Shown: positions 27,056 to 34,759 of the stretch, one piece after another
How the letters are laid out: the number at the start of each line of letters is the position of its first letter
Position numbering within the stretch: the first letter of the stretch is position 1
NCBI GenBank assembly: GCA_037046615.1
Contig: JBAOHD010000017.1
Location: 62,001-126,000 of the forward strand
Origin: Phosphoribacter sp037046615
GTDB lineage: Bacteria; Actinomycetota; Actinomycetes; Actinomycetales; Dermatophilaceae
Direction: 5' to 3'
DNA length: 64,000 nucleotides
Program-made: the position numbers and the translations under genes
The notes under the pieces: model-generated
What the model saw: only the letters and a program-made list of their open reading frames with translations
Databases searched by the model: none
What the model was told of the DNA's origin: nothing

Positions 27056-28524
27056 GCACGACCCCCCGTGACCCCTTCCGCGCCGGAGCCGCACGCGCCG
27101 CCGGTGAACGGCGCCGTCGCCGGGCGACCCCGCTCGTGGGCGCCGACCCGGTCGTCGCCGTGCCCGGTGTCATGACCGACCCGGTCGACGTGTCCGGAGC
27201 TGCGCCGACCCCGGCCGCCCAACCCGCGTCGTCCCTTCCGTCTGCTTCCGCTGCCTCAGCGGTTTCATCGACTCGACCTGCGGTCGGAACGCCGCGGGCC
27301 CACCGGCCGGTGCCCCGCGTCACCCCCTCACCCAGCCCCGCCCACCCTCGCACCGTCGACGTGCGCCCGGGAGCCGACAAGGCACGGGTCCGGCGCCTGC
27401 GGGCTGTGCCCGACCCGGACACGACCGTCGATGCCTCGCCCTCCAGAGACCTGCCCGCCCCCGACCCTCGGCAGGAGGCGCAGGTCCAGGCGGGCCCTCG
27501 GACGGAAGCCCCGCGGCCGGCATACCGGGAGCGCGTGGCTCGCACCCCGAGCGGAGACGAGATCACCGACTCCCTCCTCGCGGCAGCCCTGACCCAGCAA
27601 GAACTCACGCCCGACATCGAGGATGTCCTCGGCGCCGTCATCGGGGTGCTGCGCACCCTCGCGGCTGCCTCCGGTCTGGGTGCCGACGAGGTCGAAGGTC
27701 AAGTCGCGCGCACGCTCGCCTTCCTGCGCCGCCGGTTGACCGGCGAGTATGCCGTCGACGAGTTCGGCTTCGACCAGGACTACACCGACAACTTCTATCT
27801 GCCGCTGCTGCGCCCGCTCTACAAGCAGTGGTTCCGCGTCGAGGTGCGGGGGATCGAGAACCTCCCCGCCGACGGCTCGGCCCTCATCGTCGCCAACCAC
27901 TCGGGCACGATCGCGCTCGACGCCCACATGGTGCAGCTCGCCGTCCACGACGAGCACCCCGATAAGCGACACCTGCGGCTGCTCGGGGCCGACCTCGTCT
28001 TTCAGGCTCCGCTCATCGGGCCGCTCGCGCGCAAACAAGGGGCGACTCTCGCGGCCAACGCCGACGCCGAACGCCTCCTGCGCAACGGTCAGATCGTCGG
28101 AGTCTTCCCCGAAGGGTTCAAGGGCGTCGGCAAACCGTTCAGCGAGCGCTACAAGCTGCAGCGCTTCGGTCGCGGCGGGTTCGTCAGCGCAGCCATCCGC
28201 ACGGGCGCGCCGATCGTCCCGTGCTCGATCGTCGGCGCGGAGGAGACCTACCCGCTGATCGGCAACGTCAAGCTGCTGGCTCGGCTCTTCGGTGCGCCCT
28301 ACTTCCCCGTCACCCCGACGTGGCCGTGGCTCGGCCTGCTCGGGCTCATCCCGCTGCCGTCGAAGTGGATCATCGAGTTTGGCTCGCCGGTGCCGACCGA
28401 CCACCTTGGCCCGGCCGCCGCCGACGACCCGATGCTCGTCTTCGACCTCACCGACCAGGTGCGCGAGACGATCCAGCAGACCCTCTATTCGCTGCTCATG
28501 CTCCGCCGATCGGTCTTCTCCTGA
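27052..28524 (+). CDS. PlsC-like acyltransferase with long low-complexity N-terminus
   Basis: Putative 1-acyl-sn-glycerol-3-phosphate acyltransferase-family enzyme of 490 residues. The catalytic HX4D is in VANHSGTIALDAHM (about residue 283), with FPEGFKGVGKPFSERYKLQ, RTGAPIVPCSIVGAEETYPLIGN and the closing IEFGSPVPTDHL. The first ~160 residues are Ala/Pro/Arg-rich and probably disordered, an extension typical of the actinobacterial members beside bS22. It lacks obvious transmembrane segments except a hydrophobic stretch near WPWLGLLGLIPLP. ATGA overlap with the upstream epimerase gene. Confidence 0.82.
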   Translation: MSTTPRDPFRAGAARAAGERRRRRATPLVGADPVVAVPGVMTDPVDVSGAAPTPAAQPASSLPSASAASAVSSTRPAVGTPRAHRPVPRVTPSPSPAHPRTVDVRPGADKARVRRLRAVPDPDTTVDASPSRDLPAPDPRQEAQVQAGPRTEAPRPAYRERVARTPSGDEITDSLLAAALTQQELTPDIEDVLGAVIGVLRTLAAASGLGADEVEGQVARTLAFLRRRLTGEYAVDEFGFDQDYTDNFYLPLLRPLYKQWFRVEVRGIENLPADGSALIVANHSGTIALDAHMVQLAVHDEHPDKRHLRLLGADLVFQAPLIGPLARKQGATLAANADAERLLRNGQIVGVFPEGFKGVGKPFSERYKLQRFGRGGFVSAAIRTGAPIVPCSIVGAEETYPLIGNVKLLARLFGAPYFPVTPTWPWLGLLGLIPLPSKWIIEFGSPVPTDHLGPAAADDPMLVFDLTDQVRETIQQTLYSLLMLRRSVFS

Positions 28525-28619
28525 CCGCGCGCGGGGCCGGCGAGAGCCGGTGGCGGGCCTGGTGGCGTCGTTCTGAGACCTCGGACCCAGGACAGCGCGG
28601 CACCCAAGGGCCCGAGGAT

Positions 28620-28877
28620 GTCCCGAAACCCCCGGAGCCCAGGGTCGTCGTCTACGGCCGGCCTGGCTGCCACCTCTGTGACGTGGCCGAGGTGGTCGTC
28701 GCGGCGGTATGCCGTGACGCCGGGGTCGGCTGGCAGGTCGTCTCGATCGCTGACGATCCCGACCTTGCCGCCCGCTACGGCGAACTCATCCCGGTCGTCT
28801 TCGTCGACGGACGCGAGCATGCGGTCTACCACGTGAAACCGCGGGAGTTGGCCACTGCGCTGCGTCAGCGTCAGTGA
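28620..28877 (+). CDS. Glutaredoxin-like protein (DUF836 type), start not identifiable
   Basis: A thioredoxin-fold protein with the redox motif in VVVYGRPGCHLCDVAEVVVA (CxxC), then VGWQVVSIADDPDLAARYGELIPVVFVDGRE and a C-terminal helix. Redox partner unknown. The frame is open far into the preceding acyltransferase gene but contains no ATG, GTG or TTG in the last 100 bases before the domain; only CTG at 28521 is available. The ATG at 28618 is in another frame. Either a rare start is used or a base is missing or extra upstream. The coordinate given is where the domain-proximal sequence begins. Its redox role and position before rex may be coincidental. Confidence 0.65.
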   Translation, partial: VPKPPEPRVVVYGRPGCHLCDVAEVVVAAVCRDAGVGWQVVSIADDPDLAARYGELIPVVFVDGREHAVYHVKPRELATALRQRQ

Positions 28878-28896
28878 CCGTCTGCTGGACGAGACT

Positions 28897-28914
28897 TTGT
28901 GCAATCCTTCACAA
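28897..28914. promoter_or_regulatory. Rex operator upstream of rex
   Basis: TTGTGCAATCCTTCACAA matches the Rex consensus TTGTGAA-N4-TTCACAA at 17 of 18 positions, the one difference being C for A in the left arm. It lies 82 bases upstream of rex, the position expected for the autoregulation known from Streptomyces Rex. A near copy is found at 55828. Confidence 0.85.
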
Positions 28915-28995
28915 ACCCTTACCCTGAGGGCGTCCGGGTCGGCGTCGGTGCTGCCCCGGCGGGGACCGTGCCCATGACCCAGGGAGGAGCCGTCG

Positions 28996-29685
28996 ATGTC
29001 GATGCAGCCCCCCGAGCGTCGCGACATCCCGGCGGCAACGGTCACCCGATTGCCGCAATACCTCCGATCCCTGCACGCTCTCGCCGCCGGTGGCGTCACG
29101 AGCGTGTCGAGCGAGGAACTCGCTGCAGCCTCGGGCGTGAGGTCGACCCAACTCCGAAAAGACTTGAGCCACTTGGGTTCTCACGGCGTGCGCGGTGTTG
29201 GCTACGACGTCGCGCACCTCACCGCTGAGTTGGCCGGCGCGCTGGGGGTCACCCGCACGTGGCCAGTCGCGATCGTCGGAATGGGCAATCTCGGGCGCGC
29301 GCTCGCGGCATACTCCGGCTTTGCGCCCGAAGGCTTCGACATCGTCGCGGTCCTCGACCACGACCCGGCTCTCGTCGGGGACTCGGTCGGTCAGCTCACC
29401 GTCCGGCCCATGACCGATCTGCCAATCCTGGTCGCGCAGGAGGGCATCGCGATCGGCGTCCTCGCCACGAGTGTCTCCGGCGCCCAGAGTGCCGCCGACA
29501 GCCTCATCGCCGCGGGCGTCGAGGCCATCCTCAGCTTTGTCCCGGTCGTCTTGACCGTCCCGGCGCACGTCTCCGTCCGCCGGGTGGACCTCGCCACCGA
29601 GTTGCACGTGCTCGCGTTCCTGCGGCAACCGGACTCCCTGGCCGCGACGTCACCCGTCGCCACCGATGTGGGGCGGGCGGTATGA
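28996..29685 (+). CDS. rex: Redox-sensing transcriptional repressor Rex
   Basis: NADH/NAD+-sensing repressor: binds its operators when NADH is low and leaves DNA when NADH rises. The N-terminal winged helix includes TVTRLPQYLRSL, TSVSSEELAAASGVRSTQLRKDLSHLGSHG and RGVGYDV, followed by a Rossmann domain with VAIVGMGNLGRALAAY and the C-terminal swapped helix (ATELHVLAFLRQPD). 229 residues. A ribosome-binding site GGGAGGAG precedes ATG 28996. A consensus operator sits upstream; the stop overlaps the start of the cobA-hemD fusion gene. Confidence 0.94.
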   Translation: MSMQPPERRDIPAATVTRLPQYLRSLHALAAGGVTSVSSEELAAASGVRSTQLRKDLSHLGSHGVRGVGYDVAHLTAELAGALGVTRTWPVAIVGMGNLGRALAAYSGFAPEGFDIVAVLDHDPALVGDSVGQLTVRPMTDLPILVAQEGIAIGVLATSVSGAQSAADSLIAAGVEAILSFVPVVLTVPAHVSVRRVDLATELHVLAFLRQPDSLAATSPVATDVGRAV

Positions 29686-31310
29686 CGAGTCTGCTGTCAC
29701 CATCGGGACGGGTGGTCTTCGTGGGCGCCGGTCCCGGGGATCCCGACCTCATGACGGTGCGTTCTCGGGACATTCTGGCGAAGGCAGACGTCGTCGTCGT
29801 CGATCGGCCCGAGCGCGTGGCATTTGCAGCCGAGTTCGCCCCCTGCCGGGCGCGGATCCTCCACGCCCTCAGCGGCGACCTCGATGGTGCCGACGCTGCG
29901 TCCGAACCTCACGCTCGGGCGGCGCGCGCCAAGGCCCTCATGTCGGCCGCGCGCGACGTGGGTGTCGGCGGAGTCGTCGTGCGTCTCATGGACGGCGACC
30001 CTGGCCTGTTCCATGGCTTCGCCGACGAGGCGATCGCCCTCCGGCGAGCGGGCATCCCCTTCGACGTCGTCCCTGGGGTGAGTGCGGTCACGGCCGTCCC
30101 GACGTATGCCGGGGTGCCACTCACGTCCGGAGCGGCGACGGCCGTGCATCTGGTCCATGCCGGCAACGAAGGTCATGCGTGGGAAGCATCGGTGTCCGAT
30201 GACGTCACTGTCGTCATCCTTGGGTCGCCCACGTGCCAGGCTGATGCGTTAGCGGCGCTCCTTGCAGCCGGGCGCGCCCCGTCGACCGCGGTCGCGGTCG
30301 TGGAGTCAGGCACGACCACCTCGCAGTCGACTCGGGTAACGACCCTGGCCGACGCGGTCCGACGCGCTGTCATGGGTGCGGTCGAAGGATCCGCCTTGGT
30401 CGTCGTCGGCCCCACGGTGTCCCTGAGGGAGTCTCTGTCGTGGTTCGAGAGCAAGCCGCTCTACGGCTGGCGGGTGCTCGTGCCGCGCACGCGGGAGCAA
30501 TCGGGTGGGACGATCGCCCGGCTCACGGCATACGGAGCACGGCCCACGCTGGTGCCGACGATCTCGGTCGAGCCGCCGCGGAGCCCGCACCACATGGACC
30601 GAGCGATCCACGGGCTCGTGACCGGACGCTATTCGTGGCTCGGGTTTACCTCGGTCAACGCGGTCCGGGCCGTGCGCGAGAAGGTCGAAGAGCTTGGCCT
30701 GGATGCGCGCACCTTCGCCGGGGTGCAGATCGCGGCAGTCGGCGGCGTGACGGCAGAAGCCTTGCGGCAGTGGGGGATTGTGCCTGACCTCATCCCGGAA
30801 GGCGAACAGTCGGCGGCGGGGATGCTGGCGGACTGGCCCGACCCGGACGACGACGAATCCGCGATCAACCGGGTCTTCCTCCCCCGGGCCGACATCGCCA
30901 ATGACGCGCTCGTCGCCGGTTTGATCGCGACCGGCTGGGAGGTGGACGACGTCACGGCATACCGCACGGTGCGTGCAGCGCCTCCGCCGCCGGAGATCCG
31001 GGACGCGATCAAGGGTGGGTCCTTCGACGCAGTGCTGTTCACGTCGAGCTCGACGGTGCGCAACCTCGTGGGGATCGCCGGGAAGCCTCATGCGGCCACG
31101 ATCGTGGCCTGTATCGGCCCGCAGACGGCCAAGACGGCCCTCGAACACGGCCTGAGAGTCGACGTCATGGCTTCCGAACCATCGTCCGACCTTCTTGTCG
31201 AGGCCCTGGCCGAACACGGGGCGAGTCTGGCCTCCGCTGCGCTCGAGGCCGGTATGCCGGTCCGTCGGCCGAGCCAGCGGCGTCATGGCGCCCGGCGCCG
31301 CGCCCGCTGA
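29682..31310 (+). CDS. Uroporphyrinogen-III C-methyltransferase/synthase fusion (CobA-HemD)
   Basis: Two-domain tetrapyrrole enzyme of 542 residues. Residues about 1-245 are the SUMT-like domain (VVFVGAGPGDPDLMTVRSRD, RLMDGDPGLFHGFADEA, PGVSAVTAVPTYAGVPLTSG), although the usual GDPFxFGRG motif is altered, so methyltransferase activity is uncertain. Residues about 260-520 are uroporphyrinogen-III synthase (VLVPRTREQSGG, WLGFTSVNAVRAVRE, VFLPRADIANDALVAGL, FTSSSTVRNLVG). In Streptomyces the order is rex-hemA-hemC-hemD; here hemA and hemC are missing between rex and this gene and hemB is missing after it. ATGA overlap with rex implies co-regulation. Confidence 0.87.
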   Translation: MTSLLSPSGRVVFVGAGPGDPDLMTVRSRDILAKADVVVVDRPERVAFAAEFAPCRARILHALSGDLDGADAASEPHARAARAKALMSAARDVGVGGVVVRLMDGDPGLFHGFADEAIALRRAGIPFDVVPGVSAVTAVPTYAGVPLTSGAATAVHLVHAGNEGHAWEASVSDDVTVVILGSPTCQADALAALLAAGRAPSTAVAVVESGTTTSQSTRVTTLADAVRRAVMGAVEGSALVVVGPTVSLRESLSWFESKPLYGWRVLVPRTREQSGGTIARLTAYGARPTLVPTISVEPPRSPHHMDRAIHGLVTGRYSWLGFTSVNAVRAVREKVEELGLDARTFAGVQIAAVGGVTAEALRQWGIVPDLIPEGEQSAAGMLADWPDPDDDESAINRVFLPRADIANDALVAGLIATGWEVDDVTAYRTVRAAPPPPEIRDAIKGGSFDAVLFTSSSTVRNLVGIAGKPHAATIVACIGPQTAKTALEHGLRVDVMASEPSSDLLVEALAEHGASLASAALEAGMPVRRPSQRRHGARRRAR

Positions 31311-31344
31311 CCCGACCGTCCATCGGTGGGGTGGACCCTCGTGT

Positions 31345-31873
31345 TCAGGCCTTGACGAGCTGAATGTCGAGGGAGAGCGTCACCTTGTCGGAGACGAGCA
31401 CGCCGCCACCTTCGAGGGCGGCGTTCCAGGTCAGCCCCCAGTCCTTGCGCAGGACGTCGGTGCGGGCTTCGAAGGCCGCCTTGGTGTTGCCCCACGGGTC
31501 GGTGGCCACTCCGGCGAAGTCGAGGTCGAAGGTCGCGGACTTCGTGACCCCCTTGATCGTGAGGTCGCCCGTGAGAGAGGTGGGCGTGATCGCCGTCGAG
31601 GCGAACGTGATCTCGGGATAGGTCTCAGCGTCGAAGAAGTCGGCGCTGCGCAGGTGGGCGTCCCGGTCGGCATTGCCCGTGTCGACCGATGCGACAGCCG
31701 CAGATGCGGAGACGGTCGAGGAGCTAAAGTCCTCGGCGACCGTGACGGTGCCGGAGACGTCGGTGAAGCGGCCCCGCACCTTCGTGACCATCAGGTGGCG
31801 GGCGACGAAGGCGACGTCCGAGTGCGACGGGGTCGACGGTCCAGGTGCCGGGAGTGAGGGTGGCGAGCGTCAT
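31345..31873 (-). CDS. YceI family protein, one frameshift near the N-terminus
   Basis: Lipocalin-like YceI domain that binds isoprenoid-type lipids (polyprenyl chains in characterised members). The body is clear: MVTKVRGRFTDVSGTVTV, HLRSADFFDAETYPEITFAS, DLTIKGVTKSATFDLDF and WGLTWNAALEGGGVLVSDKV. The first part, MTLATLTPGTWTVDPSHSDV, lies in another frame because of one extra G in the GGGG run at 31829-31832; ATG at 31873 has AAAGGACTGCCC before it. The ATG at 31791 is only the restart after the error. Divergent from a MarR gene, a common pairing. Confidence 0.83.
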
Positions 31874-31913
31874 CGGGCAGTCCTTTCGGGGGTGTGCGAT
31901 ACCTCAGTCAAGG

Positions 31914-31931
31914 TAGTTGAGTATGAAACTA
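31914..31931. promoter_or_regulatory. Candidate MarR operator between yceI and marR
   Basis: TAGTT (31914-31918) and AACTA (31927-31931) form an inverted repeat with an eight-base AT-rich centre, in the 191-base divergent region. The local A+T richness marks promoter DNA in this GC-rich sequence. Assignment to the adjacent MarR gene is by position only. Confidence 0.5.
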
Positions 31932-32064
31932 TTCCAGATTCCCACATGCGTTCCCACGGGCACCCGCGGACCTGTCCGTCAGGCGCAGGTAAGCCGTCGT
32001 TCATGAAGGACCTCGGCCCTATGCTGTGTCGAGTCGGGCAGGGTGCCTGAGGGAGGGGTCACGG

Positions 32065-32562
32065 GTGGCTGACGTTCCGTGGCTGGACGCGCAACAGCAG
32101 GCCGCGTGGCGCGCCTATTTGCGAGGTGGCCGACGCCTCCTGGAGGCGCTCGACCGTGACCTGGCCCCCTACGGTCTTGGACTGGCCGAATACGAGATCC
32201 TCTCGATGCTGTCCGAAGTCCCACACCACCGGCTGCGGATGTCCGAGCTGGCCGACATCGTCGTGCAGTCGCGCAGCCGCCTCACCCACACCGCCACCCG
32301 GTTGGAGCGCCGCGGGTGGGTCACGCGGGCCCCATACCCCGGCGACGGCCGCGGGGTGCTCCTCTCACTCACCCCTGAGGGTCTGGAGACCGTCGAGCGG
32401 GTCGCGCCGGTGCATGTCAAGTCGGTGCGGAGGGTGCTCATCGATCTCGTATCGGCTGAGCAGCTCGAGTCGCTCGGCGCGTCGATGAGCCTCGTCCACG
32501 ACCGACTCTGCCCCCCTGCGGTGCCTCCGCTGCGCGATCACCCCGACGCTGCCGCCGACTAA
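32065..32562 (+). CDS. MarR family transcriptional regulator
   Basis: A 165-residue winged-helix regulator. The DNA-binding region is RLRMSELADIVVQSRSRLTHTATRLERRGWVTRAPYPGDGRGVLLSLTPEG, with the usual dimerisation helices at each end. Ligand unknown. GTG at 32065 is chosen because GGGAGGGG is ten bases upstream and the N-terminus (VADVPWLDAQQQAAWRAYL) fits the family. Divergent to yceI with a dyad between them, so it probably controls yceI and itself. Confidence 0.87.
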   Translation: MADVPWLDAQQQAAWRAYLRGGRRLLEALDRDLAPYGLGLAEYEILSMLSEVPHHRLRMSELADIVVQSRSRLTHTATRLERRGWVTRAPYPGDGRGVLLSLTPEGLETVERVAPVHVKSVRRVLIDLVSAEQLESLGASMSLVHDRLCPPAVPPLRDHPDAAAD

Positions 32563-32637
32563 CGGCTGGCACCCATACCGGGACTGGTCCGGCTGACGGG
32601 GTGGCGAGGCCTCACGGCCGGAATGAGACAATGAGGC

Positions 32638-33279
32638 ATGCCCACGACAACTGTCGTCCATCTCCTGCGCCATGGTGAGGTGCACAACCCGAGCGGCGTG
32701 CTCTACGGCAGGCTGCCCGGCTTCCGACTCAGCGAGTTGGGCCGTGACATGGCCGACCTCGTCGCCGACCATCTAGCCGCCCACGACATCGTCCGCGTCG
32801 TCGCGTCCCCCTCGAGCGCGCCATCGAGACCGCGACGCCGATCGCACAGAAGTCACGAGCTCGGGATCCACGTCGACCCCCGCGTCATCGAGGCCGGCAA
32901 CTTCTTCGAGGGCAAGCGGGTCGGAGTCGGCGACGGAGCGCTCCGCGAGCCACGCTATTGGGGCAAGCTCATCGACCCCTTCACCCCGAGTTGGGGCGAG
33001 CGCTACGACGGCATCGCCGCTCGGATGACCGCAGCGATCGACGACGCCCGGCGCGCGGCCCGCGGCCACGAAGCCCTCATCGTGTCCCACCAGCTGCCGG
33101 TGTGGATCGCCCGCTCGGCCCTGGAAGGTCGACGGTTGTGGCACGACCCGCGGTCGCGCGAATGCTCCCTCGCGTCGTTGACGTCCTTGCACTACACCGA
33201 CGACGACCTCGTGACGATCACCTACAGCGAGCCGGCAGCGGAACTCCTCGCCCGGGCGTCATCGAAGTCGGGCGCCTGA
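32638..33279 (+). CDS. Histidine phosphatase family protein, internal compensated frameshift
   Basis: Phosphoglycerate-mutase-like phosphatase of 213 residues. The catalytic RHG is in HLLRHGEVHNPSGVLYGRLPG, the second histidine in ALIVSHQLPVWIARSALEGR. Between about 32811 and 32860 the protein reads SPSSAPSRPRRRSHRSH, but the neighbouring frame encodes SPLERAIETATPIAQK, the conserved family block. A missing C in the CCCC run near 32811 and a compensating extra base near 32860 explain it. Substrate unknown. First gene before the cytochrome c maturation set, with which it is commonly found. Confidence 0.86.
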   Translation: MPTTTVVHLLRHGEVHNPSGVLYGRLPGFRLSELGRDMADLVADHLAAHDIVRVVASPSSAPSRPRRRSHRSHELGIHVDPRVIEAGNFFEGKRVGVGDGALREPRYWGKLIDPFTPSWGERYDGIAARMTAAIDDARRAARGHEALIVSHQLPVWIARSALEGRRLWHDPRSRECSLASLTSLHYTDDDLVTITYSEPAAELLARASSKSGA

Positions 33280-33281
33280 CC

Positions 33282-33926
33282 ATGATTGGCCGTCGGCGGG
33301 AGCGTGGGCGTGGAGGTCGCCCTGGTCGGGGCGTGCGCCTCGCCGCCATGGCCGCCACCCTGACGCTCCTGCTCACGGCCGCCGCCTGCTCCTCCGATGC
33401 CAACTCGCTCGAAGCTCAGGCCCGGTCGGGCAACCGCGCCGGCTACGTCGCCGGTGACGGCACGATCACCCAGATCCCGGCCGCCTCCCGCGGCGAAGCG
33501 CTCGCGCTCGACGGTGTCACCGTCGATGGAGGCCAGTGGAGCCGCGCGGTCGACGGCGCCGGCAAGGTCGTCGTCGTCAACGTCTGGGGGAGTTGGTGCG
33601 CCCCCTGCGTCGAAGAGACCCCCATCCTCGAGAAGGTCTGGGCTGCCCAACGCGCCGCCGGCCGGCCGGTCGTCTTCATCGGCGTCGACGTCAAGGAGCC
33701 GCCGGCCCAGGCATTGGCGTTCCTGCGCAAAGAAGGCGTCACCTATCCCTCGATCAGCGATCAGGCCAGCGAGAGCCGCCCGATGATCGCCCTCGCGGGC
33801 AAGACGCCGGCGACCCCGACGACCCTTGTCCTGGACCGGCAAGGCCGCGTGGCCGCCCGCGTCCTCGGCCCGGTCAGCGAGTCGACCCTGACCGCGCTCA
33901 TCGATGACGCCGTCGCCGAGCCGTGA
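33282..33926 (+). CDS. resA: ResA-like thiol-disulfide oxidoreductase lipoprotein
   Basis: Extracytoplasmic thioredoxin-like protein that reduces the haem-binding cysteines of apocytochrome c. A lipoprotein signal (LAAMAATLTLLLTAAAC) anchors it to the membrane; the redox motif is VVNVWGSWCAPCVEETP (CAPC). VVFIGVDVKEPPAQALAFL and TPTTLVLDRQGRVAARV complete the TlpA/ResA fold. 214 residues, starting two bases after the preceding stop; GTGA overlap with ccdA. Confidence 0.92.
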   Translation: MIGRRRERGRGGRPGRGVRLAAMAATLTLLLTAAACSSDANSLEAQARSGNRAGYVAGDGTITQIPAASRGEALALDGVTVDGGQWSRAVDGAGKVVVVNVWGSWCAPCVEETPILEKVWAAQRAAGRPVVFIGVDVKEPPAQALAFLRKEGVTYPSISDQASESRPMIALAGKTPATPTTLVLDRQGRVAARVLGPVSESTLTALIDDAVAEP

Positions 33927-34720
33927 GCTCGCCAGCGATCGTGAATGCCCTCCCACATCTGGCCGCGGTCGGCCCTGACGTCATCGGCGGGGGTGCGATC
34001 CCCCTCGCCATGGCGGTGGCAGCACTCGCCGGCCTCGTGAGCTTCGCGTCCCCGTGCGTGCTGCCCCTCGTCCCGGGCTTTCTGGGTTACGTCACAGGCT
34101 TTTCCGACGTCGACCAGCTCCGAGAGCACCGGCGCCGTGCGGTCCTCGGGGCGGCGCTTTTCGTCGCGGGCTTCTCGATCGTCTTCATCGCCTCGATCAC
34201 TCTCGCGACCGCCGTCGGATCCGCCTTGGCTCGCTACCAGGGCACCCTCACCCGCATCGGCGGAGCCATCGTCATCATCGTGGCCCTGGTCTTCCTCGGG
34301 GTCCTTGGTCCGCGCTCCCAGCGCGGACTCACCTCCTCGTGGCGCCCCGCCGCCGGCTTGGCCGGCGCGCCGCTGCTCGGCGCCGTCTTCGCCGTCGGGT
34401 GGAGCCCCTGCATGGGACCGACCCTCGCCGCGATCATGGCCCTCGGAGCCCCCTTGGCCGGTGACGCGCCGATCGCCCGCGGCGTCCTCCTCGGGGCGGC
34501 ATACTGCATCGGCCTCGGACTGCCATTCCTCGCGATCGCCGCGGGATGGTCTCGGGCGGGACGGGCCAGCGACTGGGTGCGGCGCCACCAGCTGGCGGTG
34601 CAGCGGGTCGGTGGCGGCCTGCTCCTGCTGCTGGGGCTGCTCATGGTCACCGGTCTCTGGGACGGCATCATGTCGTGGGTGCAAGCGCATCTCGTGACCG
34701 GATTCGAGGTCAGCCTGTGA
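33923..34720 (+). CDS. ccdA: Cytochrome c biogenesis protein CcdA
   Basis: Membrane protein passing electrons from cytoplasmic thioredoxin to ResA. About six transmembrane segments are visible, and the two essential cysteines are in VSFASPCVLPLVPGFLGYVTG and AVGWSPCMGPTLAAIM, each followed by proline or preceded by it as in the family. 265 residues. GTG at 33923 overlaps the resA stop. The 3' end carries a 23-bp tandem duplication that also contains the resB start. Confidence 0.93.
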   Translation: MSSPAIVNALPHLAAVGPDVIGGGAIPLAMAVAALAGLVSFASPCVLPLVPGFLGYVTGFSDVDQLREHRRRAVLGAALFVAGFSIVFIASITLATAVGSALARYQGTLTRIGGAIVIIVALVFLGVLGPRSQRGLTSSWRPAAGLAGAPLLGAVFAVGWSPCMGPTLAAIMALGAPLAGDAPIARGVLLGAAYCIGLGLPFLAIAAGWSRAGRASDWVRRHQLAVQRVGGGLLLLLGLLMVTGLWDGIMSWVQAHLVTGFEVSL

Positions 34721-34759
34721 CGATGTCCGAGGTCACCCTGTGACGATGTCCGAGGTCAC
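34714..34759 (+). repeat. 23-bp tandem duplication at the ccdA-resB junction
   Basis: The 23-base unit beginning CCTGTGACGATGTCCGAGG occurs at 34714-34736 and again at 34737-34759. The first copy spans the ccdA stop and an ATG (34723) that opens a six-codon ORF; the second copy holds the resB ATG (34746). Both stop/start arrangements are identical. Confidence 0.9.

Noticed and set aside
28618..28836. ORF starting at ATG 28618 over the glutaredoxin-like gene
   Set aside because: It is in another frame; the redox motif and fold are in the frame without a clear start.
34723..34743. Six-codon ORF between ccdA and resB as a leader peptide
   Set aside because: It exists only because of the 23-bp tandem duplication and repeats the resB start exactly; no independent ribosome-binding site.
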